Notes: a model not told the origin generated them from the letters alone. A stretch of DNA of 64,000 nt from Streptomyces sp. NBC_00335 (GCF_036127095.1 NZ_CP108006.1:5695501-5759500); one strand, 5' to 3'; shown: positions 17,559 to 26,588, counted from the stretch's first letter. Numbers and translations are program-made.

Positions 17559-19082
17559 ATGGCGGACACGAAGCGCGAGATCGAGCGCAAATTCGAGTTC
17601 AGGAGCACCAAGGCCGGACGGCGCGGGGTGCCCGACCTGACGGGCACGGCCGCCATCGCGGCCGTCACCGACCAGGGCACGGCCGAGCTCGACGCCACCT
17701 ACTACGACACCCCCGATCAGCGGCTCGCCGCCGACGGGCTGACCCTGCGCCGCCGCACCGGCGGCAAGGACGCCGGCTGGCACCTCAAACTGCCCGTCGC
17801 CCCCGGCGTGCGCGACGAGATCACCGCCCCCCTCGGCGACACCGTGCCGGACGCGCTGACCGCGCTGCTGCGCTCCCGCGTCCGCGACACCCCGCTGGAA
17901 CCGCAGGTCAGGCTGCTGTCCTCGCGCAAGCTCAGCCACCTCCTCGACGCCGACGGCGCCCTCCTCGCGGAGCTGTCCACCGACGCGGTGCGGGCCGAGC
18001 GCGCGGACGCCACCGCCGCCTGGACCGAGGTGGAGGTCGAGCTCGCCGACGGCGCCGACCCGGCGCTGCTCGACGCCGTGGAGACGGTCTTCCGCAAGGC
18101 CGGACTCCGGGTCAGCGACGCCCCCTCCAAGCTCGCCCGGGCGCTGACCGAGACCGGCGGGCAGCCCCCGGCCCGGACGGCTGCCGCCACCGGCCCCGCC
18201 GAGGACACGGTGGGCGCGCACGTGCTCGCGTACCTGCGCGAACAGCGCGACACCCTCATCGCCCAGGACCCCGCCGTACGCCGGGGCCTGCCCGACTCCG
18301 TCCACCAGATGCGGGTCGCCACCCGGCGGCTGCGCGGCGCCTTCAAGACCTACCGGCGGATCCTGGACCCCGCCGAGACCGGCCCGATCGGCGAGGAGCT
18401 GCGCTGGCTCGCCGCCGAGCTCGGCGTCGACCGCGACCAGGAAGTCCTGCTGGAGCGGATCCAGACCCGGCTCGACGAACTCCCGCGCACCCTCGTGCTG
18501 GGCCCGGTCCGCGGCCGCCTCAAGATCTGGAACGTCGCCCGCCGCGCCGGCTCGCGCCGCGCGGCGCTGGCCGCGCTCGACAGCCGGCGCCACGTCGCCC
18601 TGCTCAACGCCCTCGACGCCCTGCTGGCCGACCCGCCGCTGCTGAAGGCCGCCGCCCGGCCCGCCGCGTCGGCCCTGCCCGCGGCGGTCCTCGGGGACTA
18701 CGAACGCCTCGCCGGCAGGATCGAGGGAGCCCTGTCCATGGACCCGGGCGAAGACCGCGACCTGGCCCTGCACGAGGCCCGCAAGGCCGCGAAGCGCACC
18801 CGGTACGCGGCCGAGGCGGCGGCCCCGGCCCTCGGCAAACCCGCACGCAAGCTGGCCAAGACGGTGAAGGCGGTCCAGAGCCTGCTCGGCGACCACCAGG
18901 ACGGGGTCGTCGCCCGCGACGCCCTGCGCGGCCTCGCCGTCCAGGCGGCCGGCGCGGGGGAGTCCTCCTTCACCTGGGGCCTGCTCTACGGCCGTGAGGA
19001 GGCGCTGGCCGACCGCCGCGAGCGGGAGCTGCCGCAGGTGTGGGCGGCCACCGCGGGACCGGCTGCGGCGGTGCGCGGCTGA
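17559..19082 (+). CDS. CYTH and CHAD domain-containing protein
   Basis: A 507-aa two-domain protein. The N-terminal CYTH domain starts with the ExExK metal/phosphate-binding motif (E7-I-E9-R-K11) and continues with YYDTPDQRLAADGLTLRRR. CYTH proteins bind triphosphate or polyphosphate. The C-terminal CHAD domain (from about residue 220) is helical with conserved basic/histidine motifs, such as VHQMRVATRRLRGAFKTYRR and HEARKAAKRTRYAAE; CHAD domains bind polyphosphate granules. The combination suggests a polyphosphate-binding or processing role. The frame is open upstream into rodA, but ATG 17559 is the natural start; it follows a TACGTT hexamer with no ribosome binding site. Confidence 0.92.
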   Translation: MADTKREIERKFEFRSTKAGRRGVPDLTGTAAIAAVTDQGTAELDATYYDTPDQRLAADGLTLRRRTGGKDAGWHLKLPVAPGVRDEITAPLGDTVPDALTALLRSRVRDTPLEPQVRLLSSRKLSHLLDADGALLAELSTDAVRAERADATAAWTEVEVELADGADPALLDAVETVFRKAGLRVSDAPSKLARALTETGGQPPARTAAATGPAEDTVGAHVLAYLREQRDTLIAQDPAVRRGLPDSVHQMRVATRRLRGAFKTYRRILDPAETGPIGEELRWLAAELGVDRDQEVLLERIQTRLDELPRTLVLGPVRGRLKIWNVARRAGSRRAALAALDSRRHVALLNALDALLADPPLLKAAARPAASALPAAVLGDYERLAGRIEGALSMDPGEDRDLALHEARKAAKRTRYAAEAAAPALGKPARKLAKTVKAVQSLLGDHQDGVVARDALRGLAVQAAGAGESSFTWGLLYGREEALADRRERELPQVWAATAGPAAAVRG

Positions 19083-19158
19083 TCGCGCGGGCGGTGGGGC
19101 TCCGGGCCCCGGGGTACGCTTGAGAGTCGCCCCCTGCCCGCTTCACGAAAGTCGCGTG

Positions 19159-21081
19159 ATGACCGAGTCGGTCTTCCCTCAGCTTGAGGCCCTGCTTCCG
19201 CACGTCCAGAAGCCGATCCAGTACGTCGGCGGTGAGCTCAACTCCACGGTCAAGCCGTGGGAGAGCGCCGACGTCCGCTGGGCGCTGATGTACCCGGACG
19301 CGTACGAGGTCGGGCTCCCCAACCAGGGCGTCATGATCCTGTACGAGGTGCTCAACGAGCGCGAAGGCGTGCTCGCGGAGCGCACGTACAGCGTGTGGCC
19401 GGACCTCGAAGAGCTGATGCGCGAGCACAAGGTGCCGCAGTTCACCGTCGACTCCCACCGTCCGGTCGGGGCCTTCGACGTCTTCGGGCTCTCCTTCTCC
19501 ACCGAGCTCGGCTACACGAACATGCTGACGGCGCTGGACCTCGCGGGCATCCCGCTGGAGGCGAAGAACCGTACGGTCGACCACCCCATCGTGCTCGCGG
19601 GCGGCCACGCGGCCTTCAACCCCGAGCCGATCGCGGAGTTCATCGACTGCGCGATCATCGGCGACGGCGAGCAGGCCGTCCTCGACATGACCGAGATCAT
19701 CCGCGCGTGGAAGGCCGAGGGCCGCCCGGGCGGGCGCGAGGAGGTCCTCCTGCGCCTCGCGAAGACCGGCGGCGTCTACGTGCCGGGCTTCTACGACGTC
19801 GAGTACCTGCCGGACGGCCGCATCGGCCGCGTGGTCCCGAACCGCTCCGGCGTGCCGTGGCGCGTGTCCAAGCACACCGTCATGGACCTCGACGAGTGGC
19901 CCTACCCCAAGCAGCCCCTGGTCCCGCTCGCCGAGACCGTCCACGAGCGGATGTCCGTGGAGATCTTCCGCGGCTGCACCCGCGGCTGCCGTTTCTGCCA
20001 GGCCGGCATGATCACGCGCCCCGTGCGGGAGCGAAGCATCACCGGCATCGGCGAGATGGTGGAGCGCGGCCTGAAGGCCACGGGCTTCGAGGAGGTCGGC
20101 CTCCTCTCGCTCTCCTCGGCGGACCACACCGAGATCACGGACATCGCCAAGGGCCTGGCCGACCGCTACACGGACGAAAAGGTGGGCCTGTCCCTCCCGT
20201 CGACCCGCGTGGACGCCTTCAACATCGACCTGGCCAACGAGCTGACCCGCAACGGCCGCCGTTCCGGTCTGACCTTCGCCCCCGAGGGCGGCTCCGAGCG
20301 CATGCGCAAGGTCATCAACAAGATGGTCTCGGAAGAGGACCTGATCCGTACGGTCGCCACCGCGTACGGCAACGGCTGGCGCCAGGTGAAGCTCTACTTC
20401 ATGGTCGGCCTGCCGACCGAGACCGACGAGGACGTGCTCCAGATCGGCGACATGGCGGTCAACGTCATCGCCAAGGGCCGCGAGGTCTCCGGCCAGAACG
20501 ACATCCGCTGCACCGTCTCCATCGGCGGCTTCGTCCCCAAGCCGCACACCCCCTTCCAGTGGGCCCCGCAGCTGTCGGCCGAGGAGACGGACGCCCGCCT
20601 CGGCAAGCTCCGCGACAAGCTCCGCGGCGACAAGAAGTACGGCCGCTCCATCGGCTTCCGCTACCACGACGGCAAGCCCGGCATCGTCGAGGGCCTGCTG
20701 TCCCGCGGCGACCGCCGCATCGGCGACGTCATCCGCGCCGTCTACGAGTCGGGCGGCCGCTTCGACGGCTGGCGCGAGCACTTCTCGTACGACCGCTGGA
20801 TGCAGGCCGCGGAGAAGACGCTGCCCGCGTACGGCGTGGACGTGGCCTGGTACACGACCCGCGAGCGCACCTACGAGGAGGTCCTGCCCTGGGACCACCT
20901 CGACTCCGGCCTGGACAAGGACTGGCTCTGGGAGGACTGGCAGGACGCCCTCGACGAAACCGAAGTCGAGGACTGCCGCTGGACCCCGTGCTTCGACTGC
21001 GGCGTGTGCCCGCAGCTCGACACCAGCATCCAGATCGGCCCGACGGGCAAGAAGCTGCTGCCGCTGTCGGTCGTGAAGTAG
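19159..21081 (+). CDS. TIGR03960 family B12-binding radical SAM protein
   Basis: A 640-aa radical SAM enzyme of the TIGR03960 type. The N-terminal part resembles a cobalamin-binding Rossmann domain (ALMYPDAYEVGLPNQG). The 4Fe-4S motif is C273-x3-C277-x2-C280 in FRGCTRGCRFCQAG. The C-terminal region carries more cysteines (CRWTPCFDCGVCPQ) that could hold another cluster. Substrate unknown. In actinobacteria this gene is normally directly followed by a TIGR03936/DUF2344 gene and then rne. Here the partner (25555) is separated by two other genes. The start is ATG 19159; a GTG one codon earlier is equally possible. A long terminator-like hairpin follows, so it is not co-transcribed with the next gene. 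Confidence 0.93.
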   Translation: MTESVFPQLEALLPHVQKPIQYVGGELNSTVKPWESADVRWALMYPDAYEVGLPNQGVMILYEVLNEREGVLAERTYSVWPDLEELMREHKVPQFTVDSHRPVGAFDVFGLSFSTELGYTNMLTALDLAGIPLEAKNRTVDHPIVLAGGHAAFNPEPIAEFIDCAIIGDGEQAVLDMTEIIRAWKAEGRPGGREEVLLRLAKTGGVYVPGFYDVEYLPDGRIGRVVPNRSGVPWRVSKHTVMDLDEWPYPKQPLVPLAETVHERMSVEIFRGCTRGCRFCQAGMITRPVRERSITGIGEMVERGLKATGFEEVGLLSLSSADHTEITDIAKGLADRYTDEKVGLSLPSTRVDAFNIDLANELTRNGRRSGLTFAPEGGSERMRKVINKMVSEEDLIRTVATAYGNGWRQVKLYFMVGLPTETDEDVLQIGDMAVNVIAKGREVSGQNDIRCTVSIGGFVPKPHTPFQWAPQLSAEETDARLGKLRDKLRGDKKYGRSIGFRYHDGKPGIVEGLLSRGDRRIGDVIRAVYESGGRFDGWREHFSYDRWMQAAEKTLPAYGVDVAWYTTRERTYEEVLPWDHLDSGLDKDWLWEDWQDALDETEVEDCRWTPCFDCGVCPQLDTSIQIGPTGKKLLPLSVVK

Positions 21082-21101
21082 CGCGTCCGCACCCCGTCCC
21101 T

Positions 21102-21149
21102 ACGACGACGGCCCGTCCGACCCACTGGGGTCGGGCGGGCCGTCGTCGT
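21102..21149 (+). terminator. Terminator of the TIGR03960 gene
   Basis: Arms of 22 nt (21102-21123 and 21128-21149), nearly perfect with one G-U, lie 20 nt after the stop. It is one of the strongest hairpins in the window. Confidence 0.8.
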
Positions 21150-21271
21150 GCGGGGGGTGTGAGGTGGACCATAAAGATCGAACGGGCGTGCGCCGGTTTC
21201 GCTAGGATCCGCTGGCCCCATGCGTCTCAGTGATCGACACGAGGCGGGGGCCGATTCCTGGGGGGAATCCC

Positions 21272-24223
21272 GTGCCACACCTTTTCCGTGCCGTCCGCTG
21301 TCGGGGGAGAGACGGACGCCGCGGCGTCGTCGCGCTCGTCGCCCTGATCGTCGCCGTACTGGCCACGCTCGTCGGACCGGTCGGCGCCGCCACCGCGGCG
21401 GTGACGCCGAAGGACGGCCAGTCGGCCGCCGTATCGCCCGCCGCTTCGCCCGTGGCCGAGGGAGCCTCCGCGCTCACGGCCGCGCCCGCGCCGAAAGCGG
21501 CGCCCGCAAAGCCCGAGCCGAAGCGCCCGGAACCCGCTGCCGCGCGGGCCACCGCCGCGCGCGAGGTCAGCCGTACCGCGGGCGCCGACACCTGCTCCGG
21601 TGCCATCGCGCCGGACACGCTCTACACCTGCGCCGAACGCCCCGAGGGCGGCTCCCGGTTCACCTTCACGCTGACCTCGGCGACCGACCTGGTTCTCGTA
21701 CAGGCCGTCTCCCTCAGCGGCGGGACCGAGTACCCCAAGCTGACCGCGCCCGACGGGTCCGCGGTCGCCTGCACCTCGGTGTACGGCACCGAGGCGCGCT
21801 GCCCGACCAACAAGGCCGGCGCCTACACCCTCGACGTCAACAGCTCCTCCACGGGCGGCTTCTCCGTCTCCTACAAGGCGCTGCTGTCCAGCACCACCTG
21901 CACCAACGTCGCCGCGTCCTCGGCCACCCTCGGGGCGCCGAGGGCCGTCGAGGCCACCCTGGCCGCCGGCTCCACCGGCGACTGCTTCCGCCTGCCCACG
22001 GCGTTCGCCGCGGGATCCGTCCTGCGCGCCCACCTGACCTCCTACGAGGTACTGGGCACGATCTACGACGCCACCGGCAAGCAGCTCTGCTCCACCCGTG
22101 ACGAGGGCCTGGACTTCGACTGCAAGCTGACGGGCACCGCCCCGTTCACCCTGCTGGTCAACGAGGAATACGGACGGAGCGTGCCCTACGGGTTCACCGT
22201 CGCCCGCCTGTCCGGCGCCAGCGGCTGCCCGGTCGTCGACGCACAGGCCTACGGCACCGTCCCCGACGCCGGCTCCTCGGTGCCCTGCCGCATCCTGCGC
22301 GTGACGGCCGCGGGGCCCTACGTCTTCGGTCCGGTCGGGACCTCCTCGTGGACCTACGGGACGCTCCACCGGGTCAACGGCACGGAGGTCTGCACGTCGA
22401 CCCCTCTCACGCCGTGCACCCTTGCCGCCGGCTACTACACGTGGGCGCGTGGCGCGGACAACCTCAAGGACGCGTACGGCATCTCGTTCTACGCGACCAA
22501 CCAGACCGCCGGCTGCACGGATGCACGCGACGACGGCTTCGCATCCGGTCCCGCGCAGGGCACCTTCACCGGAGCGGGCCAGCAGCTGTGCCGGACGCTC
22601 CCGACGGCCACCGGCAAGGGGCTGTACTTCTACGACACCCCGCCAGCCGACGACGGCGCGAACGTGGACACGACGGTCTACGACGCCAAGGGCGTCCAGC
22701 AGTGCGTCGCCACGTCCGGCCTCTCCGTCTGCAAGCTGACCGGCACCGCCCCCTTCCGCGCGGTGCTGTCCGCCCCCACCACGGGCGCCTACCGGATGAC
22801 CATCCACGGCACGGGCAACACGGCCGGCTGCGCCACCTGGGACAGCAGCCCCTTCGGTCCCTCGCCGGGCACCACGTTCGATCTCACCGCTGACAAGCAG
22901 GTCGCGTGCCTCGCGCTCGGGGCGGGCAAGCACTCGACCGCCGAGATGATCGACTACACGAACACCACCAACCGGGTCAACGCCTCGGTGCAGATCTACG
23001 ACGGCGCCGGCAACCAGGTGTGCAGCACCGTCGGGGGTTCCACGACCCGCTGCGACCTCCAGGCCACCCCCGCCTATTCGGCGCTGCTCATCGGCACCGG
23101 CTACACCGACAGCTACCGGCTGGTCCGCCGGGACATCTCGCAGACCGCGAAGTGCCCCGCGCCCACCTCGCTGACCGTCGGCGGCGCGTCCACGGGCTAC
23201 ACCTTCAAGTCCGCCCTGGACAGCACCTGCCTGCAGTTCAAGACGGCCACCACCGACAAGCTCGTGATCTCGCAGCGGACCCCCACGGCGGCGTACCGCA
23301 CCGGCGCCGTGCTCGTCGTGGTCGACGCCACCGGAAAGGCCCTCTGCCGGCAGTGGGGCAACGCCTGCCGGGTCACCGGCTCGACGGGATACCTCGTCTA
23401 CGTGCTGGCCTCCGGCTACGACGGCAGCACCCCCATCGTGGCGCACATCGACACCTGGAAGGTCGCCACCGCGGCCGGCTGGGCTCCGGAGTGCACCTCG
23501 AAGCGCATCGGGGCGGAGAACTTCCCCGTGCGCAGCGGCACGCTGACCGAGGCCGCGGCCGGTTACTGCGCCGTCGCCACCGTGAAGCCGGGGCAGCGCT
23601 TCAACATCTACGGCGCGGACAACAGCGTGGCGTCCGGGACCAACCCCAACGTGGAGATGCTGAGCGCCACCGGCTTCACCGGTTCGGGCCTCGACCCGCT
23701 GGTCCAGTGCGGCAACAACAACGTGGGTGACTTCGACTTCTACTGCTCCACCTCGCAGAGCGCCCCGCAGGGCGAGTACCTCTTCCTGCTGAGCGCCTAC
23801 ACGGCGGCCACGCCGCTCAAGTACCAGATGCAGGGCGTCTGTGTCTTCGGGTGCGCCTCGCGCCCGAAGCAGGCCGACGCCACCTCGGTGACGCCGGCGA
23901 CGAGCCCCGCCGGGACCACCACCAAGGTGGCCCTGCGCGGCACGAACCTGACCCTCGGTACCGACGTGGTCCTGAGGGCCGCCGACGGCAGCACGAGCCC
24001 GTACCGGATGGTCCGGGCGACGGCGGTCAACACCGCCGGGACCGTGCTCGTCGTGGAGCTCAGCACCTTCGGCCTCGAGCCCGGCACCTACGACCTGGTG
24101 CTGGACAGCCCCGGGTTCACCGCGGGCACCCGCTCGCCCGGGTACCTCCCCGGTGCCTACAAGGTGACGGCCGCCCCGCCGCCCGCGCAGACCCCGCCCG
24201 GCGGTCACCCGCTGGCGAACTGA
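21272..24223 (+). CDS. Large secreted protein with seven tandem four-Cys modules and a C-terminal IPT/TIG-like domain
   Basis: A 983-aa protein starting at GTG 21272 after TGGGGGGAA; an in-frame start 42 nt upstream would spoil the signal peptide. Residues 1-40 are a signal peptide (basic start, VVALVALIVAVLATLVG core). An Ala/Pro-rich linker leads to seven modules beginning near Cys108, 210, 319, 415, 520, 628 and 741, a period of about 96-113 residues. Most modules share the same order: a first Cys, a second about 20-35 residues later, then a strand like VYDAKGxxxC, a fourth Cys about 8-10 later and LTGTAPFxxLL. This suggests two disulfides per beta-rich module. Residues about 860-970 resemble an IPT/TIG fold (VTPATSPAGTTTKVALRGTNL). 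No sortase motif, TM anchor or catalytic motif is seen. I do not recognise the modules; adhesion or matrix roles are guesses. It has its own terminator. Confidence 0.88.
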   Translation: MPHLFRAVRCRGRDGRRGVVALVALIVAVLATLVGPVGAATAAVTPKDGQSAAVSPAASPVAEGASALTAAPAPKAAPAKPEPKRPEPAAARATAAREVSRTAGADTCSGAIAPDTLYTCAERPEGGSRFTFTLTSATDLVLVQAVSLSGGTEYPKLTAPDGSAVACTSVYGTEARCPTNKAGAYTLDVNSSSTGGFSVSYKALLSSTTCTNVAASSATLGAPRAVEATLAAGSTGDCFRLPTAFAAGSVLRAHLTSYEVLGTIYDATGKQLCSTRDEGLDFDCKLTGTAPFTLLVNEEYGRSVPYGFTVARLSGASGCPVVDAQAYGTVPDAGSSVPCRILRVTAAGPYVFGPVGTSSWTYGTLHRVNGTEVCTSTPLTPCTLAAGYYTWARGADNLKDAYGISFYATNQTAGCTDARDDGFASGPAQGTFTGAGQQLCRTLPTATGKGLYFYDTPPADDGANVDTTVYDAKGVQQCVATSGLSVCKLTGTAPFRAVLSAPTTGAYRMTIHGTGNTAGCATWDSSPFGPSPGTTFDLTADKQVACLALGAGKHSTAEMIDYTNTTNRVNASVQIYDGAGNQVCSTVGGSTTRCDLQATPAYSALLIGTGYTDSYRLVRRDISQTAKCPAPTSLTVGGASTGYTFKSALDSTCLQFKTATTDKLVISQRTPTAAYRTGAVLVVVDATGKALCRQWGNACRVTGSTGYLVYVLASGYDGSTPIVAHIDTWKVATAAGWAPECTSKRIGAENFPVRSGTLTEAAAGYCAVATVKPGQRFNIYGADNSVASGTNPNVEMLSATGFTGSGLDPLVQCGNNNVGDFDFYCSTSQSAPQGEYLFLLSAYTAATPLKYQMQGVCVFGCASRPKQADATSVTPATSPAGTTTKVALRGTNLTLGTDVVLRAADGSTSPYRMVRATAVNTAGTVLVVELSTFGLEPGTYDLVLDSPGFTAGTRSPGYLPGAYKVTAAPPPAQTPPGGHPLAN

Positions 24224-24229
24224 CCGGAC

Positions 24230-24274
24230 GGCGACGGCCCGTACCACCCCGCACGGGGCGGTACGGGCCGTCGC
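24230..24274 (+). terminator. Terminator of the Cys-module protein gene
   Basis: Arms of about 21 bp (24230-24250 and 24254-24274), nearly perfect, begin 7 nt after the stop. No T-run. Confidence 0.75.
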
Positions 24275-24336
24275 CGTGTCCGGACCGTTGCGGTGTTCAC
24301 CGCAACGCGGGGGGCTCCTGCGGAGTCCTTATCTGC

Positions 24337-25428
24337 ATGGAACTGCAAGAGGCGCGCGCACCCGGGGGAGAAGGCTGCCTCGTCGGAGTCGTCCGGATCC
24401 CCGTGAAGGTCGTGGCGGTGCTGGTCGTGCTGCCCCTGCGGGTGCTCTGGGACCTGCTCGTCGCCGCGGCGCGGATGCTGAACCGGAGCGTCCTCGGGCC
24501 GCTGGGGCAGGCGTTGCGCTGGTTGTACGAACGGGCCGTGCTGCCGGTACTGCGGGGGACCGGGTGGCTGATCGGGGCCCTGTTCAAGCTCGTCTTCCAC
24601 TGGCCCTGGGTGGGTCTCTGGCGCTACGTCATCTTCCCGGTGGGGCGGGCCGCGTACGTGTACCTGCTGCGGCCGACGGGCGTCGGGCTCTGGCGGTACC
24701 TGCTCGTCCCGGTCTGGCAGTACGGGCTGCTGCCCGCCGGCCGGGGCATCGCCTGGCTGCTCGTGGGCGCCGTCCGGTACCTGCTCGTGCTGCCCGGCGG
24801 CGCGCTGTACCGCTACGTCCTCGCCCCCGTCGGGCACGCGCTGCGGTGGCTGGCCCGGGGGTTCGCGGCCGGTGCGGCCTGGCTGGCCAAGGCCCTGTTC
24901 GTCTGGCCGTGGGTCGCACTGTGGCGGTATCTCGTACGGCCCGTGGTGGCCGGGGCCTGGCAGTACCTGCTCGCACCGGCCGGGCGAGGGGTCTGGGCGT
25001 ACCTCCTCGTGCCGCTCTGGCAACTGCTCGTCGGGGCCTGGCACCTCGCGGGGCGGGTGAGCCGGGCGCTGGGGCGCGGGCTGCTGTGGGTGTGGCGGTG
25101 GGCCGTCGTGCGGCCCGCCGGGTGGCTGCGCCGGCGCGTGGTCACCCCCGTCGGGAACGCGCTGCGCGCCGGGTGGGCCGCAGGCCGCCGGGCCGCCCGG
25201 GCGGTGCACCGGCAGGCGATCGCTCCCGTCGGCCGTGCGGTCGGCGAGGTGTGGCGCGCCTCCCGCCTCGCGGTGCGCGAGGCGCGGGCCGACGTACGGC
25301 GGGCGCTGTTCGGGGGGCCGCCCCGGGAACCAGCGAGGTCACAGGCGCGTACTCTGGGTAGTAACAGAGCCGCAGGCGACACGCCCGCCACGCAGATCCC
25401 GACGAGCCCCCTGCACAAACAGGGGTGA
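24337..25428 (+). CDS. Trp/Tyr/Arg-rich repeat protein, probably membrane-associated, unknown function
   Basis: A 363-aa protein from ATG 24337 (GGAG 12 nt upstream). After a short hydrophilic start and a hydrophobic stretch, residues 60-270 are built from short repeats of form W-x-Y-[LV]-[LV]-x-P-[VA]-[GW]. Examples are GLWRYVIFPVG, GLWRYLLVPVW, ALYRYVLAPVG, ALWRYLVRPVV, GAWQYLLAPAG and VWAYLLVPLW. WPWV(G/A)LWRY occurs twice, about 100 residues apart, implying a larger duplication. The rest is Arg-rich amphipathic helix (RRAARAVHRQ). The mix of aromatic, Leu and Arg residues suggests interfacial helices lying on or crossing the membrane. The last 30 residues (after REPARSQ) have different composition and may be poorly conserved. 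I do not recognise a family. The antisense frame is also open but is a composition shadow. Confidence 0.75.
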   Translation: MELQEARAPGGEGCLVGVVRIPVKVVAVLVVLPLRVLWDLLVAAARMLNRSVLGPLGQALRWLYERAVLPVLRGTGWLIGALFKLVFHWPWVGLWRYVIFPVGRAAYVYLLRPTGVGLWRYLLVPVWQYGLLPAGRGIAWLLVGAVRYLLVLPGGALYRYVLAPVGHALRWLARGFAAGAAWLAKALFVWPWVALWRYLVRPVVAGAWQYLLAPAGRGVWAYLLVPLWQLLVGAWHLAGRVSRALGRGLLWVWRWAVVRPAGWLRRRVVTPVGNALRAGWAAGRRAARAVHRQAIAPVGRAVGEVWRASRLAVREARADVRRALFGGPPREPARSQARTLGSNRAAGDTPATQIPTSPLHKQG

Positions 25429-25554
25429 GCCGGAGGGCAGGCGAGGCCGGCAGGCCCCACAGACCTCAGGGCGACGCGCGAGCCGCGGAGCCCCGCACAA
25501 GGAGATGAACCACTGGGCAAGCGACAGCCCGAAGGCCCGCCTCCCGCACCGGTA

Positions 25555-26346
25555 GTGCAGCGCATCCGCCTGCGCTACACCAAGCGCGGCCGCCTCCGGT
25601 TCACCAGCCACCGGGACTTCCAGCGCGCCTTCGAGCGGGCCCTGCGCCGCTCCGAGGTGCCCATGGCGTACTCGGCGGGCTTCACCCCGCACCCCCGCGT
25701 CTCGTACGCGAACGCCGCCCCGACCGGGACCGGCAGCGAGGCCGAGTACCTGGAGATCGCCCTCGCCGAGCCCCGCGACCCCGCGGTCCTGCGCGAGCTG
25801 CTCGACGAGTCGATGCCCGTCGGCCTCGACATCATCGACGCCGTCGAGGCGCACACCTCCGGCCTCGCCGACCGGCTGACGGCCTCCGTGTGGGAGCTGC
25901 GCCTGGAAGGCGTGGAGCCCGGGGACGCCGAGAAGGCCGTCGAGGCCTTCCTCGCCGCCGAGGCCGTGGAGGTCCAGCGCCGCACCAAGAACGGCATGCG
26001 GACCTTCGACACGCGGGGCGCCGTGGTCAGCCTGGAAGTGGTTCCCGTTACGGCCACCGCAGCGGCTGATAGGCCCCTGGACAATGCTTGTGCGATACTG
26101 CGGCTGGTTGTTCGGCATCTGACACCTGCCGTGCGACCCGACGACGTCCTGTCCGGTCTCCGAGCTGTGGCCGACCTAACGCCGCCGGTCCCCGCTGCGG
26201 TGACCAGGCTGGCGCAGGGGCTCTTCGACGAGGAGTCCGGCACGGTGACCGACCCGCTCGCGCCCGACCGCGAGGCTGTCACGACCGCCCCACCCACGGC
26301 GGCCGTAACCGCCGACGCGAAGGCGCCGGAAGGTCCCGCCGCGTAA
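25555..26346 (+). CDS. TIGR03936/DUF2344 family protein, radical-SAM associated
   Basis: About 263 aa from the first conventional start, GTG 25555. The conserved opening QRIRLRYTKRGRLRFTSHRDFQRAFERALRR and PMAYSAGFTPHPRVSYANAAPTGTGSEAEYLEI identify the TIGR03936 (DUF2344) family. This family is the constant neighbour of TIGR03960 radical SAM proteins and in some bacteria is fused to them. Its function is unknown. The GTG has no ribosome binding site at normal distance, whereas a perfect AAGGAG (25499-25504) lies 8 nt before an in-frame CTG at 25513. That would add LGKRQPEGPPPAPV, so the true start may be CTG. The C-terminal tail (after LFDEESG) is low complexity. The gene leads into rne 242 bases later. 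Confidence 0.9.
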   Translation: MQRIRLRYTKRGRLRFTSHRDFQRAFERALRRSEVPMAYSAGFTPHPRVSYANAAPTGTGSEAEYLEIALAEPRDPAVLRELLDESMPVGLDIIDAVEAHTSGLADRLTASVWELRLEGVEPGDAEKAVEAFLAAEAVEVQRRTKNGMRTFDTRGAVVSLEVVPVTATAAADRPLDNACAILRLVVRHLTPAVRPDDVLSGLRAVADLTPPVPAAVTRLAQGLFDEESGTVTDPLAPDREAVTTAPPTAAVTADAKAPEGPAA

Positions 26347-26434
26347 GGATCGTCGTCGTCGCGCAGCCCTGGGACTCGGGAGCCACCTGGGTCGGGCCGC
26401 GCACAGACCTGAAGACTTGAAGACTTCCGCCAGG

Positions 26435-26456
26435 CCGTACGGACTTTCGCGTACGG
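26435..26456 (+). promoter_or_regulatory. Hairpin in the rne 5' region
   Basis: CCGTACG and CGTACGG (7-bp perfect arms, 8-nt loop) lie about 130 nt upstream of the rne ATG. RNase E controls its own mRNA through its 5' UTR in E. coli; a similar role here is speculation. The rest of 26347-26588 shows nothing else clear. Confidence 0.3.
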
Positions 26457-26588
26457 AACCGGCGGCCATTGAACTGAGCTCCCGTGTGGCGAACGCGCCC
26501 CGGAGGCCGGTTCCGCGCTCATTACGCGGGGCCGTGCCGGACCGGAAGTCAGCCGCGGCGCCCGGGAGCGTGACGGGAGAAACCCCGC

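Noticed and set aside
17313..18896. A 527-codon minus-strand frame opposite the CYTH-CHAD gene
   Set aside because: Antisense shadow; the plus-strand product has clear CYTH and CHAD motifs.
24205..25209. A 334-codon minus-strand frame opposite the W-repeat gene
   Set aside because: Pro/Gln/Arg low-complexity shadow; the plus strand has a ribosome binding site and organised repeats.
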